This document shows, in pieces, positions 41,819-49,686 of a DNA stretch of 64,000 bases. The notes beneath the pieces are model-generated. The model was not told where the DNA came from, did no database searches, and saw only the letters and a list, made by a program, of their open reading frames with translations. The stretch covers positions 19,540 through 83,539 of IMG/VR virus record IMGVR_UViG_3300038722_000002. One strand, given 5' to 3'. Positions within the stretch are counted from its first letter, which is position 1. Each line of letters opens with the position of its first letter. Position numbers and translations under genes: made by a program. Origin of the DNA: a virus.

Positions 41819-43447
41819 GATTTGTGAAGCAATCTTAGCTCGAATGTCTCGGAGGGTGGTTTTATTGTACAACTTACCATCCTTGAACACTGTACGAAGC
41901 AAACCTTGCCCTTCTTGCTCAGGTGTCTGCTCCTGATATAGAGTAATAACACCTTCCTCATTATGGTCTACACGCAACAAACCTTTAGCTGACTTCTTAC
42001 CTTGATCAGTCTTAGGGTCTTTACCGAAGTCAATCTGCTCACCTTTGTCGTTCCATGCACAGGTAGCCTTGATAGCTGACCCGTGAGTGTCACGGGTGAC
42101 ATATTGGTAACTGTAGGAGCCGATGCCAAGCACTACGCTAGGAGCAAACCCCTTAGCCATCAAACGGGTGTGGATCTCTTTTTGACGCTCTAGGGTGATA
42201 CTGTCACCGTAGATAGCACCGATATGGGAGTCTAGTAGTTTGTATCCCTCTGAGGTGGTTGTGCCACCGAAGATGTCCCAGAGGGATTCTACTAGACCTT
42301 TGGCTTCTGTAGAGCTAACTTCCTCGTACTCGTTATCATACATAGTATCATAGGTGCCCCCTGAAGACACGTAGTAGAATTTATCATCAGCTTTGTTCAG
42401 GTACAGCCTTTTTCTGCCTCGTATTGTTAAGGTCTGTATGTTATCCACTGTCTCATACTCCAATCCACACAGCACGCTAACAGGGTCTCCAGAATCTGGA
42501 CGAATGACCGTGGTACCGTCACGAGCCATGATATCATCTTTCAATAGTGGTAAACCTTCCTCAACAAACTTCCAGAAGTCATAGCTGTCTGATACATGAG
42601 AAACAATCCCACTTGGAACCTCTGTGAACAACTTCTCCCGTACAAAAGCAACCTCAGCATCAAACTTACTGATGCCCCGCTCCTTCTCTAGTACCGCAAT
42701 GTAGCTTGTTGCGATTGCATGTTCTGTAGCTGGTACACTGCAACCTACCAACTCAGTCTCGCAGTCAGCACCGTAGTATATCTCAGCCAAATCAATAGCT
42801 GGAACAGTATCAGTGCCAGCAAAACCTGCTGCTAGATGACCAAAACCTGACATTGCAGCTGCTTGTGGGCCAAAACAACCTCGCATGGAGAAATCGTGAC
42901 ACATAAACGGGACAGTTGCCTCGTCTAAGCCTGTCTTACGGAAGCTCTCTACAGTTTGCTTCATGTAAGCTGTAGCTGTAGTGGCTGAAGTCTGCATAGG
43001 CCATACATACGTGCTGATGATAGTCTCTAGGAAGCCTACGAGCCAAGGGTATCCGTCTACTGTGTTGGTTACAGTAAAGCACGGTACACCGTAGGGGCAA
43101 AAAGTACCCTCTTCCATAGACTTAATCTCAATTGGAAGATAACCTAAGTCATGTAGCTCCTCAAAATGTTTCACATCGAAGTCACTGCCGAAATAGTTAT
43201 CTAATCGGCGCTTCAAGCTACGGACAGCACCTTCCTTACTCAGGTTAAAGAATGTATTATTCCACTCATTTACCATGTAGTGCATCATCATATACTGCAA
43301 ACCTACGTGGACAACACCGAAGTCCTCTGGGATGTAGGATAGTCGTCCACTCCTAGCAGTGTAATTTTCATATAGGCGCACAATATTGGTGTGCAGGAAC
43401 TTCTTGTGTGCAAATTTGTAACCGTCTGCTTTAGTGATAGCTGACAT
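41816..43447 (-). CDS. nadV: Nicotinamide phosphoribosyltransferase-like enzyme (Nampt or Namat)
   Basis: From the internal ATG at 43447 this is a 543-residue enzyme matching Nampt in its core: HDFSMRGCFGPQAAAMSGFGH (about 180-200), a PATEHAIATSY catalytic His region, VIRPDSGDPV, GGTTSEGYKLLDSHIG with YGDSIT, and DPKTDQGKKSAKG. GAGGAG lies six bases before this ATG. Nampt joins nicotinamide to PRPP; the NARP1 relative (Namat) joins it to ADP-ribose pyrophosphate to give NAD+. Sequence alone does not separate these. It is paired with a prs-like gene immediately upstream. Confidence 0.88.
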   Translation of the reverse strand: MSAITKADGYKFAHKKFLHTNIVRLYENYTARSGRLSYIPEDFGVVHVGLQYMMMHYMVNEWNNTFFNLSKEGAVRSLKRRLDNYFGSDFDVKHFEELHDLGYLPIEIKSMEEGTFCPYGVPCFTVTNTVDGYPWLVGFLETIISTYVWPMQTSATTATAYMKQTVESFRKTGLDEATVPFMCHDFSMRGCFGPQAAAMSGFGHLAAGFAGTDTVPAIDLAEIYYGADCETELVGCSVPATEHAIATSYIAVLEKERGISKFDAEVAFVREKLFTEVPSGIVSHVSDSYDFWKFVEEGLPLLKDDIMARDGTTVIRPDSGDPVSVLCGLEYETVDNIQTLTIRGRKRLYLNKADDKFYYVSSGGTYDTMYDNEYEEVSSTEAKGLVESLWDIFGGTTTSEGYKLLDSHIGAIYGDSITLERQKEIHTRLMAKGFAPSVVLGIGSYSYQYVTRDTHGSAIKATCAWNDKGEQIDFGKDPKTDQGKKSAKGLLRVDHNEEGVITLYQEQTPEQEGQGLLRTVFKDGKLYNKTTLRDIRAKIASQI

Positions 43448-43993
43448 ACTATTCTCCTCATTGGTTTTATCGTATATTCTATTAATATGCCTCAGGAAAC
43501 CTCCCTTGGTCATATCTCTCTTCATGTGGTTACAGGCACCACAGCAAGGTAGACAATTACTATAGGTATACCCTAAGTTGTTGTCAACCCGATCTACTCC
43601 GTTCATCTCTACTTTGAAAATACCCCTAGCTTTCGGTTGGCTTCCACAGTAGTTACAAGAATCTGTTATTAGTGAGATGAACTCTTCATCAGTTAATTGG
43701 TACTCGTACCCCCTACTTTTAGCGGCTTGCTTATAGCTGTTGATCTCTTTATTGTACGCTCGGAGATTTTTGGGTATTCTAGGTACACTCCTTGTGCACT
43801 TGTTGCAACACTTCTTAGGCCGCTGTCTCCGCCTGAGTTGTGAAGTAGTAATATAGCAGGTAACCCCACAACTACACAGGCACTTCCACTTTGGTGTACC
43901 ACCAATTAACTCCCTGTCACTGATCACCTTTAGTTTACCAAACATCTTCCCTGTCAAGGCATCATCCGCTAGGTGTGTTGACCCATTCTTCAT
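41816..43993 (-). CDS. In-frame HNH endonuclease-Nampt fusion reading frame
   Basis: The frame stays open from ATG 43993 through nampt, 725 codons. Its first 182 residues are an HNH homing endonuclease: a treble clef with KWKCLCSCG (about 36-44) and CCNKC, then CNYCG (about 113), VDRVDNNLGY and NCLPCCGACNHMK (about 132-157). No stop separates it from nampt. Either a 725-residue fusion is made, or the HNH part is the 5' half of a message whose nampt is started internally. Confidence 0.7.
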   Translation of the reverse strand: MKNGSTHLADDALTGKMFGKLKVISDRELIGGTPKWKCLCSCGVTCYITTSQLRRRQRPKKCCNKCTRSVPRIPKNLRAYNKEINSYKQAAKSRGYEYQLTDEEFISLITDSCNYCGSQPKARGIFKVEMNGVDRVDNNLGYTYSNCLPCCGACNHMKRDMTKGGFLRHINRIYDKTNEENSMSAITKADGYKFAHKKFLHTNIVRLYENYTARSGRLSYIPEDFGVVHVGLQYMMMHYMVNEWNNTFFNLSKEGAVRSLKRRLDNYFGSDFDVKHFEELHDLGYLPIEIKSMEEGTFCPYGVPCFTVTNTVDGYPWLVGFLETIISTYVWPMQTSATTATAYMKQTVESFRKTGLDEATVPFMCHDFSMRGCFGPQAAAMSGFGHLAAGFAGTDTVPAIDLAEIYYGADCETELVGCSVPATEHAIATSYIAVLEKERGISKFDAEVAFVREKLFTEVPSGIVSHVSDSYDFWKFVEEGLPLLKDDIMARDGTTVIRPDSGDPVSVLCGLEYETVDNIQTLTIRGRKRLYLNKADDKFYYVSSGGTYDTMYDNEYEEVSSTEAKGLVESLWDIFGGTTTSEGYKLLDSHIGAIYGDSITLERQKEIHTRLMAKGFAPSVVLGIGSYSYQYVTRDTHGSAIKATCAWNDKGEQIDFGKDPKTDQGKKSAKGLLRVDHNEEGVITLYQEQTPEQEGQGLLRTVFKDGKLYNKTTLRDIRAKIASQI
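43454..43459 (-). promoter_or_regulatory. Internal Shine-Dalgarno for nampt
   Basis: GAGGAG on the minus strand, six bases before ATG 43447, inside the HNH-nampt open frame. It lets nampt be made on its own. Confidence 0.7.
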
Positions 43994-44844
43994 AATTCAA
44001 TTATGTTTAGTTGCTTATCCAACTCTTCATCTCGGATTCGAGAGTCAGTAGTGTATATACGTGTGATACCTGCGTCAAGTAGTTCTTTCAGGCCATTTGA
44101 GAAGATGCCGTGTGTGACGTACAGGGTGATCATGCCAGCACCCTTATTCTTTAAGGCTTTAGCTAGTTCAATAAACGTACGCCCTCCAATACAAAGGTCA
44201 TCTGTAATAACACAGTGAGCGCCATTAAGCTCCTCACAGTACACAACAGTCTCTAGGATGGCCCCAGTTGCCGTACAGCGAATCTTATCAGCTCGGATGA
44301 CCTCTGATACCCCAAACTCTTTAGCGAGCTTATACGTGGTCTTAAGTGCCCCTGCGTCTGGTGAGACTAGGGTACATTCAGTGTTACGTAATGTAGTAGC
44401 TAACTCACTGTCCTGTAAGATCATGTGTCGTGGTATATTACTACAGCGGTCGATCAAAGCAGGGAGTACATCACTGTGGCAATCTGCGGTGAACACAACC
44501 GAGTAATCAAGTGAGTTGATCATCTGAGCAAACACCTTACACGCTAAAGTCTCATCAGCCTCACAGATGCGGTCTTGTTGTGCGTAGGGTGCGTAATAAA
44601 TATATAGTTCACTAACTGCGTTGGGCCATTCCTCTTTCAGCCGATGACTAACCTGCATCAACTCCATGATGTCTTCTGCATTGTGCAGTTTTGCGCATAC
44701 TTGATAGTGCTCTGGGAAATCATCAGCAAGCTCTGCGAAGGCGCTGTCTTCCCAACCCCTTATCTTGGCTTGTACCTCACCACCTGCGAAGGTGAAGTAT
44801 TTGGTGAAGAAGGTGTCCCCACGGCTTGTGTTAATCTGTATCAT
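43990..44844 (-). CDS. prs: Ribose-phosphate pyrophosphokinase-like enzyme (PRPP synthetase or Adps)
   Basis: A 284-residue protein of the PRPP synthetase fold, with YAPYAQQDR (about 84-92; usual Y-PYARQDR), DCHSD, VSPDAGALKT (usual PD-GG) and the pyrophosphate-binding loop VITDDLCIGGRTF (usual VDDI-DTGGT). It lacks the C-terminal part seen in some bacterial Prs. It makes PRPP from ribose 5-phosphate, or in NARP1 (Adps) converts ADP-ribose to its pyrophosphate. Its stop overlaps the HNH-nampt frame by four bases (ATGA), so the two are coupled. AGAGGA precedes its ATG. Confidence 0.85.
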   Translation of the reverse strand: MIQINTSRGDTFFTKYFTFAGGEVQAKIRGWEDSAFAELADDFPEHYQVCAKLHNAEDIMELMQVSHRLKEEWPNAVSELYIYYAPYAQQDRICEADETLACKVFAQMINSLDYSVVFTADCHSDVLPALIDRCSNIPRHMILQDSELATTLRNTECTLVSPDAGALKTTYKLAKEFGVSEVIRADKIRCTATGAILETVVYCEELNGAHCVITDDLCIGGRTFIELAKALKNKGAGMITLYVTHGIFSNGLKELLDAGITRIYTTDSRIRDEELDKQLNIIEL

Positions 44845-44876
44845 CTTTCTTTCCTCTCATTGTATATGCCATCATT

Positions 44877-45167
44877 TCAGTAATACCCACCGAACATCAA
44901 ACTACTATAAGCTTTCATAGTTTCGGGTTTACTAATACAACCTGACTGTAAATAACACCTAAGTTTGTGTATATCTTCTGGTTTCTTACGCCCGTAGTAG
45001 TTTACAAGACTGGAAGCCTTCATACCGCAAGGTTCACATACATAGTGTACACCAAACTTCTTCCACGCACGACTGATCTCTAGTAGTTCTCCCATCCACA
45101 CATACCCTTCATGCCTATTGTCCGCTCCACACCGTTGACAACATGAAGGGATATGTTTAGGAGACAT
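44877..45167 (-). CDS. Zinc-finger protein
   Basis: A 96-residue protein with four Cys in CCQRC and CEPC plus later Cys/His. It overlaps the next gene by 11 bases. Role unknown, possibly nucleic-acid binding. Confidence 0.6.
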   Translation of the reverse strand: MSPKHIPSCCQRCGADNRHEGYVWMGELLEISRAWKKFGVHYVCEPCGMKASSLVNYYGRKKPEDIHKLRCYLQSGCISKPETMKAYSSLMFGGYY

Positions 45168-45534
45168 CTGGGAATGTGCTCAGTACATCAGGAGATAGCT
45201 TGTTTCTTTCGGCTAATCGTAGTAATTCCCCCTTCCATTCCTCGACCTCAGTAGTGTCGTGGATAATTTGTAACTGAGCCACCAACGTCTCGTGTGTATC
45301 AGGCTGCCCATATCCAGTTACTACTTCTGGATAGGTGCTGTTCTCCATGTCAGAGGTATAATTCTTAATAAAGGGAGCGGCAGCACAACACACACTTCCT
45401 CCGTCATATTGACAATTAAAAGAGTCGTCTTTACTCCGCTCTCCCTGCTCTAGTAAGTGTGTCGCCGCAACATCAAATACTTCCTGTGCTGTCATAGTTT
45501 CTATCTTATCACCATATTCGCCTAGTTTAGCCAT
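45157..45534 (-). CDS. Unknown protein
   Basis: A 125-residue protein with MTAQEVFDVAATHLLEQGER and YDGGSVCCAAAPFI, a layout seen in phage proteins of unknown role. It overlaps both neighbours. Confidence 0.65.
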   Translation of the reverse strand: MAKLGEYGDKIETMTAQEVFDVAATHLLEQGERSKDDSFNCQYDGGSVCCAAAPFIKNYTSDMENSTYPEVVTGYGQPDTHETLVAQLQIIHDTTEVEEWKGELLRLAERNKLSPDVLSTFPDVS

Positions 45535-45769
45535 TATTATAACTCTCCTCTATTGATTCCACAGCTTCTATAACACAAGCTCTAACTTTGTCCTGTGTCG
45601 CAATGTCGAGGTCATCATACTCTAATTTAACTGAGTTACGCAACCCCTCCACCCACACATCGAGAATTTTAATATGATCATCTTCCCACAACCATACGAT
45701 GAAGGCTGTGTGTAGTGTCTCACCTATACGTATTAAGTCATCTACATGTAATCCTTGCAAGTCTAACAT
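45527..45769 (-). CDS. Unknown small acidic protein
   Basis: An 80-residue protein with IGETLHTAFIVWLWEDDHIK and DKVRACVIEAVESIEESY. GGGGAG precedes its ATG. Function unknown. Confidence 0.62.
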   Translation of the reverse strand: MLDLQGLHVDDLIRIGETLHTAFIVWLWEDDHIKILDVWVEGLRNSVKLEYDDLDIATQDKVRACVIEAVESIEESYNNG

Positions 45770-45770
45770 C

Positions 45771-45917
45771 TTAGTCTCCCCAGTAACTATAACATTGCCT
45801 ATAATGTGTTACAACCCCTTCACATTGTGTGGTTTGGGCGTAATCAAATATGAACAGGGATATGAAAATACCCGCTAGAACATAAAGTTTCAATTTAGTG
45901 CATTTATCCTTGGACAT
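45771..45917 (-). CDS. Small membrane protein
   Basis: A 48-residue frame with one hydrophobic segment (LYVLAGIFISLFIF) and a Cys-containing tail. GGGGA lies eight bases upstream. It overlaps the small membrane gene before it by 14 bases. Confidence 0.5.
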   Translation of the reverse strand: MSKDKCTKLKLYVLAGIFISLFIFDYAQTTQCEGVVTHYRQCYSYWGD

Positions 45918-46026
45918 TAGATAATCCCCACCATAAGAACATTCCCCCTCCGACTAACAATACAAGGAGGATAGCACTGACACATCCGAGGATACTCTCT
46001 AATTCTTCATCTGTTAAGTGAGCCAT
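45904..46026 (-). CDS. Small membrane protein
   Basis: A 40-residue frame with a hydrophobic helix (AILLVLLVGGGMFLWWGL) and an acidic N-terminus. Coupled to the next small gene. Function unknown. Confidence 0.5.
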   Translation of the reverse strand: MAHLTDEELESILGCVSAILLVLLVGGGMFLWWGLSNVQG

Positions 46027-46027
46027 T

Positions 46028-46321
46028 CTAGGTTCCTGCATGTTCTTCTCCTGATTTAAAGATACCAAGTGATTCTATATCATCAATCAACTCTTTACAA
46101 CCTTTTATTTCACGAGCTACATCTTCCTGCATACGTTTATTCTCGTATAGAAGGATGTCAACTTTATAACAAGCTTTTAATGTCTCAAGTTCTAGTTTGA
46201 CAGCTTCAAGTTCCTTAGTCACTAGCGACTCTATTTTCTTATTGACCTGCTCTAGCTCTGCGCTCAATTTTAAGCATTCATGCCTAAGCGCGTGATTATC
46301 CCAGTTCCTGTAATCAGTCAT
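46028..46321 (-). CDS. Unknown coiled-coil protein
   Basis: From ATG 46321, 97 residues, mostly coiled coil (AELEQVNKKIESLVTKELEA). It overlaps the previous gene. Function unknown. Confidence 0.6.
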   Translation of the reverse strand: MTDYRNWDNHALRHECLKLSAELEQVNKKIESLVTKELEAVKLELETLKACYKVDILLYENKRMQEDVAREIKGCKELIDDIESLGIFKSGEEHAGT

Positions 46322-46703
46322 TCTTTTCAAACCCCAAAGCTATAGCCCGTAATTCGAGCGGAGAAAATTTTCCCTCAACCATCCACTCATCACCATCAAT
46401 CCATTCGCAACTGTTATGGTCGCGAATTTCTGCAATGCTCAACCCGCCTCCCTCTAGCTCTTTGATCCGCTTATTAGCCTTTTCTAGCTGCTCCTTAACT
46501 TCCTCGCACTCAAACCAAGCATTGTTAGACTGATTAACCAGTTCCTGCTGAACTTCAAGTAACTCTGCTATTCTTGCGGCTTGCTTGGTTATGGTATCGT
46601 CCCTGCCCTCCAACACCCTTATCAGACCGCAATATTCATTAGTAGCCTTACACTCTGAGCCGCCATTATTTAACACTAAATTCAAAAGCGATAAATCACT
46701 CAC
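46314..46703 (-). CDS. Unknown coiled-coil protein
   Basis: A 129-residue protein with a central coiled coil (TKQAARIAELLEVQQELVNQ) and a C-terminal WIDGDEWMVEGKFSPLELRA segment. Function unknown. Confidence 0.6.
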   Translation of the reverse strand: MSDLSLLNLVLNNGGSECKATNEYCGLIRVLEGRDDTITKQAARIAELLEVQQELVNQSNNAWFECEEVKEQLEKANKRIKELEGGGLSIAEIRDHNSCEWIDGDEWMVEGKFSPLELRAIALGFEKND

Positions 46704-46936
46704 ACTTTAACTCCTTCATATATCGACCAATCTTTATTGAAATTCTCACAGGTGCGATACTGCCAAAACTCATCCCCTGAAACACCATCCAATACCCACC
46801 TAAATAGACCGTGGTAGTACACACCAGTAACGATATTACTTAAGGAGGTGCATTTGACCAACACCTCCTCGCTAGGCCGTAAGAGTCTGTGGAATGGGTC
46901 ATTATCTGTGTTAACTCTTATCTGCGGTAGGTTCAT
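46700..46936 (-). CDS. Unknown small protein
   Basis: A 78-residue protein (RVNTDNDPFHRLLRPSEEVL). Four-base overlaps on both sides point to coupled translation. Function unknown. Confidence 0.6.
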   Translation of the reverse strand: MNLPQIRVNTDNDPFHRLLRPSEEVLVKCTSLSNIVTGVYYHGLFRWVLDGVSGDEFWQYRTCENFNKDWSIYEGVKV

Positions 46937-47307
46937 GCCTTAAACTCCTTAGTTATTAACGAACTCTTGGTGACATCATAAGTATTCTTCTGCATGATGT
47001 CAACTATTTTATTCTCCTGTCCCTTACAGAACTCCCCTATAGCCTCCTCCACCATACCACGCTCTGCTTCTAACTCCGCGATCTTCTTATTGATGTCGTA
47101 TAACTTAGATGTTTTAAGCTCTCTAGCCATCTGCATAGGATGAGTGTTGAGTTGATAGTGTACACCTTGCTGAATGCCCGTGAAAGGCTCCTCTCCGTCT
47201 TCTAAGTTAGAGGTGGCATACCGTACTTCATACCCTGTTAGTACGCCTCTAGGGGTCTTGTTGGGGCGTAGGAGGATGATTCCTAGTTGGTGTTGTTGGT
47301 CTTGCAT
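46933..47307 (-). CDS. Unknown protein
   Basis: A 124-residue protein; N-terminal half strand-rich (YEVRYATSNLEDGEEPFTGI), C-terminal half helical (KLYDINKKIAELEAERGMVE). Function unknown. Confidence 0.6.
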   Translation of the reverse strand: MQDQQHQLGIILLRPNKTPRGVLTGYEVRYATSNLEDGEEPFTGIQQGVHYQLNTHPMQMARELKTSKLYDINKKIAELEAERGMVEEAIGEFCKGQENKIVDIMQKNTYDVTKSSLITKEFKA

Positions 47308-47318
47308 GTTATCTCTCC

Positions 47319-47723
47319 TTAATAACCCACACTCTGTAGGTCGGCGTATAGTAACTTAACAGTCTCTTTAAGGGAAGCCACTTCTTCAACCAAGTCTTGG
47401 TTGAGATCCTTAATAATCTCCTCCTTATTGTTATCATAGATAGCTTGGCGTAGCTCTTTGAAGTCATGTTGGTGGGTAGATGCCCCTGCCCTGTACCCCT
47501 TGAAGCCGTTCATTAACTCATTACGGTAGTTTGTCCAATGATCACTGGCTACATGGTAGCTTACATCGGAGTACAAGTCACCTAGTAGTTCATCCACCAT
47601 AGCGGTGATTCTAGGCTTGAAGCTATCCATAATACGTTGTGCTTCTGATTCACCTTCTTCTGTTAGGGTAGGATACAGTGGGTATTTCTTTGGTTTCAGG
47701 TCATTCATGTTGTGGTGACTCAT
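47319..47723 (-). CDS. Unknown helical protein
   Basis: A 134-residue protein containing SFKPRITAMVDELLGDLYSD and a C-terminal coiled coil (DLVEEVASLKETVKLLYADL). Shares its first base with the stop of the gene above. Function unknown. Confidence 0.62.
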   Translation of the reverse strand: MSHHNMNDLKPKKYPLYPTLTEEGESEAQRIMDSFKPRITAMVDELLGDLYSDVSYHVASDHWTNYRNELMNGFKGYRAGASTHQHDFKELRQAIYDNNKEEIIKDLNQDLVEEVASLKETVKLLYADLQSVGY

Positions 47724-47995
47724 TATTTAATATCCAATAAGCTTTTAATATTATCTCTCATGTCTGCCTTGCCGTTTTCGTACCCTTTAACTAAGACCTG
47801 TTGGCAGATGCTATACATGATATTCTCTGGCTTGAATACATCTACCGCCGATAAATCTACGATGATCTCTTCTTTCCCCATACTAGGGATAGCTACTCTA
47901 TGGTCTAGGTGGTGACACTCCAAGCCCATAGCCTCTATAGCTTGTATGCGTAGCTGCATCCGATTGTGTGTAAGTGGTGCGTACTTCATCTTCAT
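47723..47995 (-). CDS. Unknown small protein
   Basis: A 90-residue protein (MQLRIQAIEAMGLECHHLDH). It overlaps the SleB gene end by four bases, so it is translated after it. Function unknown. Confidence 0.62.
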   Translation of the reverse strand: MKMKYAPLTHNRMQLRIQAIEAMGLECHHLDHRVAIPSMGKEEIIVDLSAVDVFKPENIMYSICQQVLVKGYENGKADMRDNIKSLLDIK

Positions 47996-48576
47996 AATCT
48001 CTCTCCTTCCTCAAAGTAACAATGTTCCCCTACTTGGGTTCTGAACACCATATTATCATCCCATGTGGTCTTGTCAACCCAATCACACCTAACAAAATGA
48101 TCAGATTTATGTGTTATCCTTAAATGTCCATAGAAGCCCGACAGTAGCCTCTCAGCCACTTTAAAGGCTAAGTCTGATGAAGGTACATCTAACATCCTTA
48201 AATCCCCTGACGTGGCACACAGGGCCGAGAAAGCACATGCCTGTGGTCTATCTTCATCTTTAGATGGTTCCCATACAACCTCTGTGATCGTATTAGGCCA
48301 ATTCCGACTCTCCACTCTAGCCAACACCACCTCCCCGACAGCCCTCATTGCCTCTTCTGGGACTTCCTCTCCTCTCACCTCTGTATACATAACCAAGGCT
48401 AATGAATTGACATCATCGTAGGGGGAAGTATAAGGCGATTCCGGGGGCGTATAGACATACCCTGTACGTTCACCTTCCTGAGAGGATAGAATCGCTTGGT
48501 GGGTCGCATATGGAGTCTCAGAGGCTATTGCGTATATGACTGGTGACAGGAACATCAAATATAGCAATCTTACCAC
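47992..48576 (-). CDS. SleB-family cell-wall hydrolase, exported (candidate endolysin)
   Basis: A 194-residue protein starting at GTG 48576 with AGGAGG upstream. Residues 1-19 form a signal-type hydrophobic segment (RLLYLMFLSPVIYAIAS). From about 57 it has the SleB/Hydrolase_2 pattern: ALVMYTEVRGE (Glu66 the likely catalytic acid), MRAVGEVVLARVESRNWP, and CAFSAL. These enzymes cut peptidoglycan. Two small lipoprotein genes lie just upstream, forming a likely lysis cluster. Confidence 0.8.
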   Translation of the reverse strand: MVRLLYLMFLSPVIYAIASETPYATHQAILSSQEGERTGYVYTPPESPYTSPYDDVNSLALVMYTEVRGEEVPEEAMRAVGEVVLARVESRNWPNTITEVVWEPSKDEDRPQACAFSALCATSGDLRMLDVPSSDLAFKVAERLLSGFYGHLRITHKSDHFVRCDWVDKTTWDDNMVFRTQVGEHCYFEEGERL

Positions 48577-48732
48577 CTAACCTCCTTGTCTGTGCAATAG
48601 GTCATAGTATGTGATGTTCTGTTCTTCGCAGACGATAGTACCTGCGTTTAGTGTGGGTTCTGTGCTACTAACCCCTCTATGTTCACAGCCAAATAACATG
48701 GCAACTACTGCGATAACGAATATAATTTTCAT
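48577..48732 (-). CDS. Small lipoprotein
   Basis: A 51-residue frame with a lipoprotein signal MKIIFVIAVVAMLFGCEHRG (lipobox LFGC, Cys16). It abuts the SleB gene. An outer-membrane role such as Rz1-like spanin is possible but it is not Pro-rich. Confidence 0.62.
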   Translation of the reverse strand: MKIIFVIAVVAMLFGCEHRGVSSTEPTLNAGTIVCEEQNITYYDLLHRQGG

Positions 48733-48749
48733 AATCTTCCCCTCTTGGG

Positions 48750-48968
48750 TTATTTAGGCAGGAAACTATCCTCTTCTACACAATGTACCGTAAGGATTGT
48801 GGAGTTTAATGCTTGTGTAGCATTAGAGTGTACCACACCACCTCTCTCCTCACACTCTACTATGAATGCTTGAAATGTTGTAGAGTTCCCTGTTTCTACT
48901 CTAGGCTCCTTGCAGGCTATCACACTACCTGCAAGTAACATAGGAATGATTAATAAGTGAGCTTTCAT
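48750..48968 (-). CDS. Small lipoprotein
   Basis: A 72-residue protein with signal MKAHLLIIPMLLAGSVIACK (lipobox SVIAC). ATG 48968 has AGGAG six bases upstream and is chosen over ATG 48974. Two further Cys could form a disulphide. Role unknown; candidate lysis or superinfection-related lipoprotein. Confidence 0.65.
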   Translation of the reverse strand: MKAHLLIIPMLLAGSVIACKEPRVETGNSTTFQAFIVECEERGGVVHSNATQALNSTILTVHCVEEDSFLPK

Positions 48969-48977
48969 AGTCATCTC

Positions 48978-49085
48978 CTATAAGATGTATTCGTACCCTA
49001 GCCATATTACTAAGGCTACACCTATTAAGTCAACGATATTGTATACAACAACACCTATTATTACATTCCTATATGTGAGCTTCAT
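48978..49085 (-). CDS. Small membrane protein
   Basis: A 35-residue frame, GAGGAG seven bases upstream, consisting mostly of one hydrophobic helix (NVIIGVVVYNIVDLIGVALV). Next to the lysis genes, so a holin-type role is conceivable, without proof. Confidence 0.5.
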   Translation of the reverse strand: MKLTYRNVIIGVVVYNIVDLIGVALVIWLGYEYIL

Positions 49086-49089
49086 GTTG

Positions 49090-49611
49090 TTACTCCTCTA
49101 CTTCTTCTAGTCCAGATAACGCTTTCTCAAGCACTTCCTTATCATACATCTTACCGTTCAACTCTATACGCTCTTTCTTCTCTACGGGGGAAACATCAGT
49201 GATCGTATACTCAGTTTCTATCTCGTAGGAGAGGGTGTGTTCTTGAAGGTCGCTGGTAGGGTTAGGGGTGACATATGAATAAGTCAGACCACCTTTATCG
49301 TGGGTGACGATGAAATTGAAATGCGCATTCATAAATGTGCCCTTACTACAAGAAGGCCACTTATACCCCTGCTCAAATAACCAACTCTGAATAGCTCGGC
49401 TATGTTCAGGTGACTCCACTTTGAAGTACATGTTTTTGAAGGTGGACGGTGCTAATGTAAACGCCTGATCTACTAACCAACCGTCATACCCTTCCACCTG
49501 CACCCAGCCATTTTTGTTAGTTTCGGCAATAATGTACTCTTTACCCACCACTAAGATATGGTGCTCATCTTGGCGTACAACCCGATCACCTACCTTAAAT
49601 TTATTACTCAT
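49090..49611 (-). CDS. Unknown protein with SH3-like start
   Basis: A 173-residue protein. The first 50 residues look like a small beta barrel (FKVGDRVVRQDEHHILVVGK), followed by a domain with RAIQSWLFEQGYKWPSCSKG that recurs in phage proteins of unknown function. A promoter of the minus-strand family lies upstream. Confidence 0.68.
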   Translation of the reverse strand: MSNKFKVGDRVVRQDEHHILVVGKEYIIAETNKNGWVQVEGYDGWLVDQAFTLAPSTFKNMYFKVESPEHSRAIQSWLFEQGYKWPSCSKGTFMNAHFNFIVTHDKGGLTYSYVTPNPTSDLQEHTLSYEIETEYTITDVSPVEKKERIELNGKMYDKEVLEKALSGLEEVEE

Positions 49612-49644
49612 AGTTTTCTCCTCTTCGTTAATATCTATGTGTGT

Positions 49645-49673
49645 ACATTACATAAGTATTCTGCTGAAAGCAA
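49645..49673 (-). promoter_or_regulatory. Candidate promoter, minus-strand family
   Basis: TTGCTT, 17 bases, TAATGT on the minus strand, followed by the conserved ACACACAT shared with the copies at 49965 and 51536. Confidence 0.55.
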
Positions 49674-49686
49674 GGGTTTGTTTGGT

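Noticed and set aside
49651-49667. Fourth copy of the phage promoter from GCAGAATA at 49657-49664
   Set aside because: GCAGAATA is present on the minus strand but no TTGACA-like box lies 17 bases upstream; the ACACACAT promoter family fits this site better.
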